NCBI GenBank assembly: GCA_905221615.1
Contig: CAJNDT010002002.1
Span: forward strand, 744,001 to 808,000
DNA: 64,000 nucleotides
Source of the DNA: Symbiodinium sp. CCMP2592
Taxonomy: Eukaryota; Sar; Dinophyceae; Suessiales; Symbiodiniaceae
Direction of reading: 5' to 3'
Shown: positions 21,058-31,139 of the stretch, piece after piece
Layout: every line of letters starts with the position of its first letter
How positions within the stretch are numbered: position 1 is the first letter of the stretch
Position numbers and translations under genes: made by a program
The notes under the pieces: generated by a model
Database searches by the model: none
Told to the model about the DNA's origin: nothing
What the model saw: only the letters and a program-made list of their open reading frames with translations

Positions 21058-21154
21058 TAAACGCCAGAAAGTTGGAATATGATTATCCTAACACTTCTAT
21101 GGTAAATTATAGGGTATCCTACCATGAAACCATATTCCAACTTTCTGGAGTTTC
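21058..21154. mobile_element. Foldback element, family K, copy 2
   Basis: CCAGAAAGTTGGAATATG / CATATTCCAACTTTCTGG. Confidence 0.87.
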
Positions 21155-22049
21155 CTATATATATATATACATACTATACTGTCACTGGGACCCTAAACCC
21201 TAAACCCCAAAAGCTCCCTAAACCCCGAAACCCTGAAGCCCTAAACTCTAATCCCCTATAACCCTAAACCCCTAAACCCATAAGGTCGTTCTCTACGCCG
21301 TGTCCGCGCTGCACAAGCTGTCCCTCGGGCTGAAAGTCTTCCTTCTGCCATACCAGATTCCTGTAGGGTTTAGTAGGGTTTAGGGTTCAGTAGGGTTTAG
21401 CAGGGTCTCGGGTTTAGGGTAGACCTCTTTGATTTGCAGGTTCTATGTCGGGTTTTGTGTGGTTTCGTATGGTTTTCCTACGTTTCTGTTTTTTTTGCGG
21501 TTTCGAGCGGGTTCTTACGGTCTTGCATGGTTTTCTGTAATTTTCGTGCGGGGTTGGGCGCGATGGGTGCCAATTCGGTGTTGCAACGTTCGGTGCCGTT
21601 TGATTCGGCGACTGGGTCGGGTTTGCGGGGCGCAGGGTGGGATGGAGGTGAGGCATACTAACAGTTCGGTACTAATTCCGAGATACTGCTCAGACGCCAA
21701 AACCTCAACAAACGTCAGCTAAACCTCGGTTTCCGGCACCTTCAGCCAGGGTTGTCATGTGTGGAGGTTCCCCAATAAAGAAGCGGTAGATCGGTAAAGG
21801 TACCTGTTCATCTTTAGTTAACAGATTCGGACTAAAGAACCAGGGAAGCTGACAGCTCTGCGTTAAATCCTCAACCTGACCCACAGAACCTTAAACCCTA
21901 AACCCCTAAACCCTAACTCTACCTCTAACAACTTAATTGTTGTTAGTGCGTTCTCTTTCTTGGAAGTCATAATTATCCCGATTGTGTGTGCCGGTTTAGG
22001 GTTTAGCATTGATACCTTGACTCGGCGCCAAACCGAAACCCCACCATAG
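21155..22049. other. Unassigned stretch with telomere-like text
   Basis: CCCTAAA variants at 21180-21280, TTTAGGG at 21363-21420. 21430-21660 is low-repeat but without a recognisable protein. Confidence 0.5.
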
Positions 22050-22192
22050 AAGCTTAAATAATTGCCAATGTTATTCCTTAGGGTTCCTGATTATTATTAT
22101 TACTATTATTATTATATACTGTTATTATCACTTTACATAAAGGAGCCAAAACCCTATCCTCATTCTTAAGGCCCCTACATTACATGCCAACG
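22050..22192. mobile_element. Foldback element, family G, copy 4, with ATT microsatellite
   Basis: CCAATGTTATTCCTTAGGGT at the left, AAGGCCCCTACATTA at the right; a TTA/ATT repeat at about 22089-22116 occupies the centre. Confidence 0.7.
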
Positions 22193-22265
22193 CGCGAGCC
22201 CCGCCCCGCATCTTCCTGCCTCAGGAACTCCGACTGGTTCGACGCGCAGGTCGGCGTACCGACTA

Positions 22266-22738
22266 TGGTGGGTTTAGGTATAACATCAGTTTTGGGTTTA
22301 GGGTTTTGGGGGTTTTGGGGTTTTAGGGTTTAGGGTTTAGGGTTTTGGGGTCTTGGGGTTTAGGGTTTAGGGTTTAGGGTTTTGGGGTTTAGGTATAACA
22401 TCAGTTTAGGGTTTAGGGTTTTGGGGTTTAGGGTTTAGGGTTTTGGGGTTTTGGGGTTTAGGGTTTAGGGTTTAGGGTTTTGGGGTTTAGGGTTTAGGGT
22501 TTTGGGGTTTAGGGGTTTAGGGTTTTGGGTTTAGGGTTTTGGGGTTTTGGGGTTTAGGGTTTTAGGGTTTAGGGTTTTGGGGTTTTGGGGTTTCAGGGTT
22601 TTAGGGTTTAGGGTTTAGGGTTTTGGGGTTTTGGGGTTTTAGGGTTTTGGGTTTTGGGGTCTTGGGGTTTTAGGGTTTTGGGTTTTCGGGTCTTGGGGTT
22701 TTAGGGTTTAGGGTTTTGTAGTTTTGGGGTTTAGGGTT
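22266..22738 (+). repeat. Large mixed TTTAGGG / TTTTGGGG array
   Basis: About 470 bp of G-rich telomere-like units on the plus strand: TTTAGGG (plant/dinoflagellate type), GGGTTTTGGGG and GGTCTTGGGG. The word GGTTTAGGTATAACATCAGT occurs twice, so a block was duplicated. Strong G-quadruplex potential. Confidence 0.93.
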
Positions 22739-22876
22739 TGAAGGTTCCCCAACACAAGTGTAAGTATATACCATCATATCTTATAGATACCCCTCTCATC
22801 ACAAGCGCTTCAGGCGAGGCATGGCCAGGGGTTAGGGGTTGCGAATGGACCTAGAGGGAGGTAGCGTCAAAGGTTT

Positions 22877-23086
22877 ACGACTCCGGGAGGTGGTTACTTT
22901 AAACCCTAAGGGTCCATGTACCTAAATAGTATATACTTTGGGCCCACTGTACCCATATAAGGAGTACTTTAAGGCCAATGTATATGCTATTTAGGTACAT
23001 GGACCCTTAGGGTTTCAGAGTTTATGACAGGACTCCGGAGCATGGAGGCCGATCTCGGGGTTTGAGGCTCAGGGTTTGATGATCTC
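22877..23086 (+). repeat. Duplicated block, copy with family A insert
   Basis: ACGACTCCGGGAGGTGGTTA ... CAGAGTTTATGACAGGACTC ... matches 34412-34505, which lacks the foldback insert. Confidence 0.8.
22909..23007. mobile_element. Foldback element, family A, copy 3
   Basis: TAAGGGTCCATGTACCTAAA / TTTAGGTACATGGACCCTTA. Palindrome extends outward to AAACCC...GGGTTT. The equivalent site near 34435 is empty. Confidence 0.9.
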
Positions 23087-23188
23087 CAAGGGTAAAAGGA
23101 GGGACCCTCAACAATATATATATATATATATATACCCATTATATCGCCCATTATAGAATAGGGGTCCCTCCCTCCTTTTCCCTTTTGA
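23087..23188. mobile_element. Foldback element, family P, copy 1
   Basis: CAAGGGTAAAAGGAGGGACC ... TCCCTCCTTTTCCCTTTTG with an AT run in the left half. Confidence 0.8.
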
Positions 23189-23543
23189 TGATAGTTAGGA
23201 CCTTGTATTTGGCACCATTTCTTTCAGAGGCCCCAAGTCAAGTACCAAGGTTCAACGTTTTCTATAGCACGATTTTATAGTCTTCTTTAAGGGCCTCCGT
23301 AGAGGGTCTTTTAGAGTCTAGATACCTATGATTTTATTAGGCCCTTTAGGTCCCAAATCATGTACTCTGAAATGGCTTCCGGCACCTAGAAAATGAACGA
23401 TTACTGCTGCATCTACTTGAGGACTATGTGTGATGAATGAAGAAGAACGAGCAAGCTGTTGCGCAAGCACCAGTTACTATGTCGGGAGGTTTCTCGTGAA
23501 GTCCTCTCAGCCCTTTCCCCGCAAGATAGTGGTCAACATACAC
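23189..23543. other. Unassigned stretch
   Basis: No gene recognised. Weak inverted similarity between 23230-23250 and 23370-23392. Confidence 0.4.
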
Positions 23544-23653
23544 ATGGGAGTTTCCGAAAACAGAGGACCCGGATGTAGTGGTTACCCTAAATTGTAGGAT
23601 CCCTTTTATACGGACCCCAAAGTAAGGTACCCCTAATTATCGCAAACGCTCGC
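23544..23653. mobile_element. Foldback element, family B, copy 7 (worn right arm)
   Basis: ATGGGAGTTTCCGAAAACAG ... ATTATCGCAAACGCTCGC. Confidence 0.72.
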
Positions 23654-23675
23654 ATATGTCACGACCCAAACTAAA

Positions 23676-23774
23676 CCCTAAGGGTCCATGTACTCATATA
23701 GTATATACATTGGCCTTAATGTAGTCCCTATATAGGTACTTTGGGGCCCATGTATCTCTATATGAATACATGGA
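23676..23774. mobile_element. Foldback element, family A, copy 4
   Basis: CCCTAAGGGTCCATGTACTC ... ATATGAATACATGGA; right tip lost. Confidence 0.8.
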
Positions 23775-23775
23775 A

Positions 23776-24117
23776 TTACGGCGCCCAGCTGACAAGTCAC
23801 GCCGCATCAAGGGGAGGTATGTTGAGATGATAGCCTATGGCTTGCACATGTCTGGTGACAGTGACAACACCGCAACGAATGGCATGTTGCACTTTTGCAT
23901 ACGGGCCATTATCCTCTTCCTGGTGACCGGGATCGATATCCTGCGGGATGCTGGCGCTGCAACTTTAGCGGCAATTCTGGTTGAGGGAGATGATGGTGGC
24001 GACATATGCAAGGCCATTTGTGAAGCAACTGCAGCTCAATTTGCGGCTGAGTTGTGGACATGCTTCGGCTTTAAGTCCGAACAGGTTCCAGGGGTCCTGG
24101 ACATAGGGTTTAGGGTT
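23776..24117 (+). other. Possible exon-like open frame, unknown
   Basis: About 114 codons without stop, reading KSRRIKGRYVEMIAYGLHMS, a hydrophobic segment HFCIRAIILFLVTGIDIL and ICKAICEATAAQFAAELWTC. It runs into TTTAGGGTTTAG, where it stops. No family is recognised, and the apparent start lies at the edge of a foldback element. It could be an exon or chance. Confidence 0.3.
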
Positions 24118-24344
24118 TAGCGCGAAGGGCAGGGGTACCTTGGTTCGAGTTCTGCTCATCGCATTATGGGTACGCAACTCAGGAGCGTACCTATTTTGCA
24201 CTCCCTGCGCAGCCGCGCGCAGCAAGGAGGGCTTTCTCTTGCCCGAAAAGCCTTAGGGAAAGCTTAAAGTAGCCCAGAGGCCTCCTTCAGTCTGGTTTCT
24301 GGCCTGAGTCCATGAATCAATGAGGCCCTCGAGCCGAGCCTGAA

Positions 24345-24456
24345 CCCTAAAGGGTCCATGTGCCCAAGTAGCACATATTTTGCGCCCAATGTACCTATAT
24401 CGGGACTACTATATGAGGCCACAGTATGTACTATTTGAGTACATGGACCCTTAGGG
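24345..24456. mobile_element. Foldback element, family A, copy 5
   Basis: CCCTAAAGGGTCCATGTGCC ... GAGTACATGGACCCTTAGGG. A truncated family G piece follows to about 24505. Confidence 0.83.
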
Positions 24457-24602
24457 AATATACCATAATTTTTATAAGGAGCCCACCAAAACCCTATTTG
24501 GAGGTAAAGGTTGGGGATCTGCAGGTGTCCTGCGCATCGTCCGTCACGGCCACACTGCTGGCACAGTGCCTTCCCGCCTCGGGGTCAGGGTTTGGGACCC
24601 TT

Positions 24603-24796
24603 CCTTGGAGGATCATGGGACTTAGTAAGTAATACTCCTTAAAGGGCTCCTTAAAGGGATCTATAGGGTTTCTATAAGAGTTCTTATAAGGAGGATCATG
24701 GGACTTAGTAGTAAGGTTATAAGTACCCTAATTGGGGTTATAAGTATAGTTACCCTCATAATAACTCTGGTTACTAAGTCCCATGACCCTTGAAGT
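24603..24796. mobile_element. Foldback element, family D, copy 4, with internal duplication
   Basis: The left arm GGAGGATCATGGGACTTAGT appears at 24607 and again at 24691, separated by V-like text (CTCCTTAAAGGGATCTATAG). The right end is GTCCCATGACCCTTGAAG. Confidence 0.78.
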
Positions 24797-25080
24797 GCCC
24801 GAGACCTTTTGCGTGGGGTCTTGGCTAGCTAGCAGAAATGTGCAGCGTGGGTGCTTCACAGTCTAAAGGCTGGCCCTGAGGATTTCAATTTCATCCTTGG
24901 TTTAATGGTTACTGGTATCCCCAAACCCTACAGAAAAGTTGGTTATGACCCCTTAATGAAGAGGCTCTAACCCCTTGAAACGGTATGTTTTTGGATCCCC
25001 AGGAAGGGTCTGGCAGGTCTTCTCCTCATGAGAACCAAGCCTGAAGACCTTAAGCGCAGAGACGCCCCTGGCCAAAATAT

Positions 25081-25172
25081 AGAGGCCTTCGTAATTACGT
25101 ATGCTATCGTGGGGGTTCCGTAATATATTTATGAATATACCCCCCAACCTTATTCTAATCATTAAGGCCCCT
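25081..25172. mobile_element. Foldback element, family G, copy 5
   Basis: AGAGGCCTTCGTAATTACG ... TAATCATTAAGGCCCCT. 24797-25080 before it shows no gene. Confidence 0.7.
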
Positions 25173-25290
25173 CGCCCTACCCTCAAATTCTGAAACCTTT
25201 TGCCCCGAACCCCTTACACCCTATTGGTTCCCTCAGCGCCAAACCCTGGTAACCCTAAACCACCTGAGATGCCCATGTAGGAGTGTGGTA

Positions 25291-25403
25291 ACCCAGAGAC
25301 TCCACTGCTCTTAGTTAAGGAATATATACTTTAGATCATATTCGGGATCCTACCATAATTTTAAGGCATATACTCCTTGATTAAGGGATATTGGGTCTCT
25401 CGG
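25291..25403. mobile_element. Foldback element, family F, copy 1
   Basis: CCCAGAGACTCCACTGCTC ... GATATTGGGTCTCTCGG; inner TTAAGGAATATATACTTTAG / TAAGGCATATACTCCTTGA. Confidence 0.75.
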
Positions 25404-26847
25404 TATTTCTTCTGCATGGAGTCTTCGCAGTAAGCGCCATCTCTCATCGCGAGGTACGGCCCTGCGTGGCTCAAAGGCAGATTCAGGGAAGTCCTGTGGC
25501 GTTCGTAACATCAGGGCTTCCACTTTTAGGGCTTAACTCTGGTTCAGTATGTACCTGTTATATAGTATGCACTTACTGCTTAAGGGCTTCCTTTTTTGGT
25601 GGTTTTTGTTTGCGGGTCCATGCACCTATGTTAGGTACTCTAGACTCTGAGTGTATACTACTTAGACGCACGAACCCTACAGGCACAGTAGCGAACCTGT
25701 TGCTGAGGGCCTCGGGTATATACTGGAGGTCCCATGGCTTCAGTAGCTTGCAAGGCGTCGAAGTGCTAGAGCCTTAACCTCTAATCAGCCCAAAACACGG
25801 CCCAAAAGACCGAACATGTGCTCCTTGTATGCCTTCCTTCCATCTGTGATTAAAAAGTACAATATGTTGGTCTGGTCAGGTAAGATTCAGCTCTTCGGAT
25901 TTGTTGATTTGTGTTGTTTCCTTTGAGGCTCCGAGTATCTGGACCCTAAAGCCCTAAGAGTTGGGGTCTAAGGTTGCAGAACTCTATAGGGCTACTGTAG
26001 GGAGGGTTTTGGAGTATATTCTAGTATACTTAATTCAAGAACCCTCAGGAAAAATAGTTGTAATTCTTCCGACAAAATGAAATTTGGGAATTTGTAAGGT
26101 TTCCAGTAGGATCCTGCGATGGATTCTACAGAGATGTTGAGGGTCCAAGGACCCAAAAAGCAGTTTACTCCAACATTTTGCGCAATCAAGAAAGCTGGAG
26201 GAGCATTTGAAAAGCCCTACAACGCCTGCGTAAACCGTGTATGTTCTCTATACTTTTTCGATTCTGGATAATTGTTAATTTCCCTTTTGTTTAATATAGA
26301 GCCTTAACTGTACATAATTTTTGGGGATGTACACTCCTGAATTCAAATCCTCTGCACAACCATAGAACCTCCAGATTCCAGCAAAGACATCACTCTTATC
26401 AACATCGACTTGTAAAGTCTGTTAAAAACTTTCACAGGCACCTATATGCGCCCTGATGCAATCGCTTTAATAGCCTTCCGCTTTCTGCAGGCAGCCCGGT
26501 GGCTACTTTCGTGCTTGAGACCTCGCCAGGGGCTGCCGCAGCCTTCGAGGTGGATTCTAGGTACTACGTATCCTTCTACCCGTTTTAGTTTAAGGTCCCC
26601 TTGTTGAAACAGAATAGTAGGAGAAAGGATACCCTTATTATAAAGGGGTTACTGCGGAACCTATGATTTCGGGTTTTCGATTTCGGGTTTTTCCAGGGGC
26701 AGACTGTTTGAGCGTGTGGGCCTATTGGGGTGGATCGTCTTAGCAGGAGTCTGTTTGAGAAGTTTGAAGTTTTTGGAATTTGGGTTTCGAGGTTCATGGG
26801 TTGAGAATTGTAGGGTGTAGAGTTACTTTAAAATTACGGCTTGGGCT
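25404..26847. other. Low-repeat stretch, no gene recognised
   Basis: Frames such as 25391-25777 (+) have no recognisable domain. Small inverted words near 26590-26640 only. Confidence 0.45.
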
Positions 26848-26944
26848 TGCCCATAGGCTCCACGGTAGTTCCGTTTCGGGATCACCTTATGGGATCCTAA
26901 ATGTATAAGTCACGAAAAGGAACCACAGTGGAGTCTATGGGTGG
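26848..26944. mobile_element. Foldback element Z
   Basis: GCCCATAGGCTCCACGGTAG / CAGTGGAGTCTATGGGTGGG arms; one copy. Confidence 0.7.
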
Positions 26945-26957
26945 GTTGTTGCAGGCC

Positions 26958-27093
26958 TGGGAAGATTCGAAGGCCTAAAAAGTAAGTAGTTATTTTTGAG
27001 ACTTATAAGTACCATAACCCCAATTAAGATCCCTCTTAGGGCACTTATAAGTCTACTTACTACCCACTTACTAGGTCCCCTGACCCTCCAAGT
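26958..27093. mobile_element. Foldback element, family D, copy 5 (diverged)
   Basis: CCTGGGAAGATTCGAAGG ... GTCCCCTGACCCTCCAAG with GTAAGTAGTTAT and CTTACTACCCACTTACTA. Confidence 0.7.
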
Positions 27094-27096
27094 ACC

Positions 27097-27185
27097 TGAA
27101 CCCTCAACAACCTACCTTAAAGGGCTCCTTGCTAGGATGTCCTCACACATTTCCTCGAGAAGGTAGGCCGGTGATGTTCAGGAGG
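27097..27185. mobile_element. Foldback element, family I, copy 3
   Basis: CTGAACCCTCAACAACCTAC / GTAGGCCGGTGATGTTCAGG. Confidence 0.72.
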
Positions 27186-27433
27186 GGATTAGGGTTTGCA
27201 GGAGATTGCATCTAGAAGTTTCATGCGGCTTGATGGCGTCATTTGGTTCAAGGCGTCTCGTTTTTGGGGTCTATACATGTTTTGCAGGTAGAGGTGTCAC
27301 GTACTCTTGCATGTCACCACTCACCAGGGCGTAGAATTCAGGGTTGCCAGCAGAACGTCATGAGTGCCAGAACTCTACCTGCGTACCCGGGCGGACTTCG
27401 TAGCTAGTCTTGCGTGTGGTGTCGTTTCTTGGG

Positions 27434-27541
27434 CACCCTACGGGGTCCAGTTTGGGTCTTAGTAGGGTTTTAAGGTACCAACAGCCAAACGGTGCAGACT
27501 TCTTTGAGATCCTACCGTTTGGGTATTTGAACCCTCTGCGT
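27434..27541. mobile_element. Diverged T-like foldback element
   Basis: CCCTACGGGGTCCAGTTTGG / CCGTTTGGGTATTTGAACCC. 27186-27433 before it shows no gene. Confidence 0.5.
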
Positions 27542-27589
27542 GGAGTGCGCACTCAACCCCGAACTCGTTCACCCAGCCGGCAAATACTA

Positions 27590-27682
27590 CTGCTGTGCAT
27601 GACCCTATTATAAGGACTCTAAACTATGGGAACTATGGTATATTCCTTATAATGGGTAATGCAGGATTTTGTCCATCAGCAG
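27590..27682. mobile_element. Foldback element, family E, copy 5
   Basis: CTGCTG then directly TGCATGACCC: part of the left arm is deleted, the right arm TTTTGTCCATCAGCAG is intact. TA on both sides. Confidence 0.82.
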
Positions 27683-28039
27683 TACCTTCCCTGGTCTTCC
27701 AGCAGCAACATCTGGGGTTCCCCAAGAGCCCCACAAACGCTTGGGCTCGCTATGTACTTTAGGGCAGCATTGGATTCTTAGGTATTTGAGCAGAAAGGGT
27801 ATAAGCACAAATCTGAAAATTTCCTAGGCTCTCGACAACTTGCATGACCGCCATAACTTGACAACTTACAACGCTGGAACACCCGACTATTCAATCATTC
27901 CCGGCGGGTGAACGAAGTAGCAGCTCTTTAGGTCCCAAGCACAATCCTCAGAGCTGTTCTTGCAATTGGTAATTACGAAACTAAGCAAGTTGGAGACTTG
28001 CTGTTCTCGAAATCCAAACTCCGAACCCTAAACCCTTAT

Positions 28040-28150
28040 CTTTAAGGCTCTTGGAGACTTTGTTACTTTGTTCCTTTTTTGGTTCCGGTCTTCTTTTATA
28101 GGGGTCTTCGAAAAAGTAGTTTTTTGCTTACCTTCCAAGGGGAGTAGAGT
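28040..28150. mobile_element. Dispersed element S, copy 1
   Basis: CTTTAAGGCTCTTGGAGACT ... CTTCCAAGGGGAGTAGAGT, nearly identical to 47115-47227 (one substitution and one 1-bp indel by eye). Confidence 0.85.
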
Positions 28151-28289
28151 TATGAAGCCTTTATAGGACACTTAAGCAAATAGTGCTAAGCCGCTAAGCA
28201 GAGTGGCAGGTGATCTTGCCCGCCCTGCTTGCAGCAGCCGGTCCTCCAGGTGCTTCTGGAGCGCTGCGCGGTCGGGTCCTCAGTCTTTA

Positions 28290-28376
28290 CCCTACGGGTC
28301 CAATCAGTCCTTTTTTATGGTTTTTGATACCTAAAAAGGCCCTAAAGTCCCATACTAGGGAGTACTTGGACCCCTA
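28290..28376. mobile_element. Foldback element, family T, copy 2
   Basis: CCCTACGGGTCCAATCAGTC ... GGGAGTACTTGGACCCCTA. Confidence 0.72.
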
Positions 28377-28845
28377 TGGTTTCTGTCTCGCATTATTGTT
28401 TGTATTACAGTGACAGGTTTTGGGTTTAGGTTTTTGTGTTTCTTGTGGTCAGTACAAGAGGGTTTTGGGTTTCGTTCTTGTTTTGGGAACTAACATGGTT
28501 TCCGGGGTTTAGCAGGAAGTTGATGGTGTTGTTGGTAGGGCTCGAAGCGGGTTCGCAGGTTGCCTCTATCTTACTGCAGCACGCAAGTTTTCCTGCATAA
28601 TTTGAGGCAGTTTCAGTATATGTGAGCTTTGGTCGAGGGGTGCTTTGGTCTTGGGGTGTCGGTTTGGGGGGTTTCGGGGTGGGTCCGTGCAGGGTTCCGT
28701 AAGGGTCTCCACCCAAATCCTGAGCAAGACGCCTTGTTTCTAAGGTTTTCCTGTTGCCGCAAATCAGTAGATGGGATCTGAAACCCCTCCGACAGACCGA
28801 TTTGGGTATATCCTAGAAATCCCCTACAGAAACCTGAGAGAACCC

Positions 28846-28968
28846 TAACCCCAAGGGTCTAAAGGATCCGATATTGTGGTATTTGAACGGTATTTGGGTT
28901 TAGGATAGTAGCCATGTAGGGTACATGTTTGGAGAGTATATGATGACTAGGTACTTAGGCCCTTAGGC
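28846..28968. repeat. Foldback element X, copy 2 (empty site)
   Basis: Same outer repeat as 172-357, continuous through TAGTAGCCATGTAGG where copy 1 carries the family C insertion. 28377-28845 before it shows no gene. Confidence 0.8.
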
Positions 28969-29033
28969 TAATAAATAGTTATTATGAGTTGCGAGAGAGC
29001 CAACAGAGACCCTGTCGAGTCAGAAGCTTAGAA

Positions 29034-29612
29034 AACCCTGAACCCTAAACCCCATAAACCCTATAAGCCCTATAAACCCAGTAAACCCTAAACCCAATGA
29101 ACCCTCATACCTAAAACCTAAGACCTAAGCCCTAAACTTGATTAAAGCCCTAAACCCTGAACCCTAAAACCGGAACCCTGAACCTTAAACCCATGAAAAC
29201 CCTGAACCCTAGACCCTGAACCCTAAAGCCTAAACCCTGAACCCTACAGCCTAAACCCTAATCCCTAAACCCTGAACTCTAAAGCCAAAAACCCAAACCC
29301 TAATCCTTAAACCCTGATCCCTAAAGCCTAAACCCTAATCCCTAATTAAACCCTAAACCCCGAACCCTAAAGCCTAAAGCCCAAACCCTAATCCCTAAAC
29401 CCTGATCCCTAAAGCCTAAACCCCAATCCCTAAACCCTGAAGCCTAAACCTTAATCCTTAATTAAACCCTAAACCCGAACTCTAAAGCCTAAACCCCAAA
29501 AGCTAATCCCTAAACCCTGATCCGTAAAGCCTATAAACCCTAATCCCTGAACCCTGAAGCCTGAACCCTAATCCTTAATTAAACCCTCAACCCTGAACCC
29601 TAAAGCCGCAAC
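29034..29612 (-). repeat. Telomere-like array with higher-order repeat
   Basis: CCCTAAA, CCCTGAA, CCCTAAT and AAGCCTAA variants. The word AATTAAACCCT returns near 29344, 29460 and 29577, so units of about 116-117 bp are themselves tandemly repeated. Confidence 0.9.
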
Positions 29613-29713
29613 CGGTGTCCCCAGACTACCTGGCCGCACTTGCCCCCCGCAGGCTTCTGTCGACGTCTGGGAGGGTCCCTAGGCCCGACCCGTATGTGAT
29701 TCCTTGTAAAGTT

Positions 29714-29807
29714 TACCTTAAGCCGGAATAACCTACCTTTTTAGGGTTCCTTATTATAATTTCCTTATATAAGTCCTTAAAAAGGTAGGTTATTCCGGCT
29801 TAAGGTA
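29714..29807. mobile_element. Foldback element, family I, copy 4
   Basis: Best-preserved copy: TTACCTTAAGCCGGAATAAC / GTTATTCCGGCTTAAGGTA, arms over 30 bp. Confidence 0.9.
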
Positions 29808-30372
29808 GGACCAAAGCAGGGTCTTCAGGGTTCAGGAGTTTAGGACCAAAGCAGGGTCTTTAGGGTTTAGGAGTCCCTGGCCTTAGCCCTACACCAGAAT
29901 CTAAGCCCTAAATCCCGAAACCCAAAACCCTAAACGGCTTAGCGCCAGTCTGAGTTTCCATGCAGTTTAGAATAGGGTTTTGGGGTTCATTGCACCAACA
30001 TTAAGTCAAGGAGCCCGACGGATAATATTGGTATTTATTGGGGCCTTCAGATACAGTAGTTTCCATGTTGGTGCGGTTTCCGGATTTACGCGAGAAGATC
30101 TGGAGCTGAACACGCAGTGCTTGTCTGCTTGGGGCAATCTACTGATGTCTTGGCTTAGCGGAGTGATTTAAGGAAACCCTTCAGGAATGCTTTTACTTAC
30201 TAAGTCAAGAGGGGTTGTGCTTTAGGATCTACCGCAAATAGTTTTTGCTGGCATAGATAGTTTGGTGTCGGCATCTGCAGCAAGCAACGTCGTTGGCAGA
30301 CATACAGTGATGCTCAGTACCCACGCCTTCCAGATTGTGGGAAATACCTTAAAGTATAGATAGGATCCCTAA
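29808..30372. other. Unassigned stretch
   Basis: No gene recognised; short direct repeat GGACCAAAGCAGGGTCTT near 29808 and 29842. Confidence 0.45.
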
Positions 30373-30669
30373 CATGACTTACGGGATAATCCTTACTTGC
30401 GACGCATTGTCGGTTTCATGACGAAGGGGCAGAGGAAATCAATCGCCATTGTGGAGATGGGCCCGAACCTCAAAACCGCAAGTCGCGGTAAGGCCGTGTC
30501 GATGCTCTTCCGGAAGTTGGTGGCCTTTTTCATTGCCCAGGAGGATGCCTGAGGAACAGTCGAGAGAGCCCACTCAATTGGGAAGCACCTCTTGCAGAAC
30601 CACGCGGGCCCGCTGGAAGGCACTGGGGCCACTGAAGCCCCGGCGCAATCATCCCTTTCAGAGACCAAA
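30373..30669 (+). pseudogene. Broken protein-like fragment upstream of spliced-leader relicts
   Basis: One plus-strand frame reads as protein through an internal TGA (30550-30552). Before it: RRIVGFMTKGQRKSIAIVEM and GKAVSMLFRKLVAFFIAQED. After it: VERAHSIGKHLLQNHAGPLE. A TAA lies just upstream and the only near-by ATG is 30418. No family recognised. It ends where the spliced-leader-like units begin, so it may be a separate gene remnant into which a cDNA was inserted. Confidence 0.4.
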
Positions 30670-30746
30670 CCGCTTTGGCTCAATCCATTTTGGCTCAATC
30701 CGTTTTGGCTCAAGCCATTCTGCCTCAAGCCATACAGGAACTCAAG
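30670..30746 (+). repeat. Tandem spliced-leader (DinoSL) relicts of a retroposed cDNA
   Basis: Four 15-nt units start at 30670, 30685, 30700 and 30715, with a 17-nt variant at 30730. Consensus CCATTTTGGCTCAAG is the part of the dinoflagellate spliced leader left after re-splicing at the AG of its CCGTAG start, which predicts exactly 15-nt steps. Units 2 and 3 each differ at one base. So a trans-spliced mRNA seems to have been reverse-transcribed, inserted and re-spliced several times. Downstream DNA (to about 30900) should be the cDNA; its frame ELKEKAAKKRQWQGLAAANA is protein-like but unidentified. A coding repeat of five residues is the alternative reading. Confidence 0.75.
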
Positions 30747-31047
30747 GAGAAGGCGGCTAAAAAGCGGCAATGGCAAGGACTAGCAGCAGCGAATGCTCTT
30801 TCGGTGAATACCGGGGCTGTATTCGTAGTCGCACTATTTTCGGGGCTTCCCATTACCCTTACAAGAAGTTATCCCCTCATTAGCACCAAGTGAATACCTT
30901 TGCTACCAGCCCGCAGGCATTATGTCAATCGATCCAAGGGTACAGCTTAGAATGTCTTCGAGGGGTTCACGTAGCTTTGCATACAGGTACACCTATACGT
31001 CTCTATATATGATTACAGATGTGTATGCATATCACAAGTGTATATGC

Positions 31048-31049
<2 letters not shown>

Positions 31050-31076
<27 letters not shown>
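31050..31076. repeat. AT microsatellite
   Basis: (AT)n run. Confidence 0.9.
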
Positions 31077-31078
<2 letters not shown>

Positions 31079-31139
31079 GGATATGTACATATTATATACC
31101 CTCTGAGAACACCCGCAATAAGACAAACAGCAGTGCTTG

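Noticed and set aside
25391..25777. 128-codon plus-strand frame
   Set aside because: Starts in a foldback element and shows no domain; composition fits chance.
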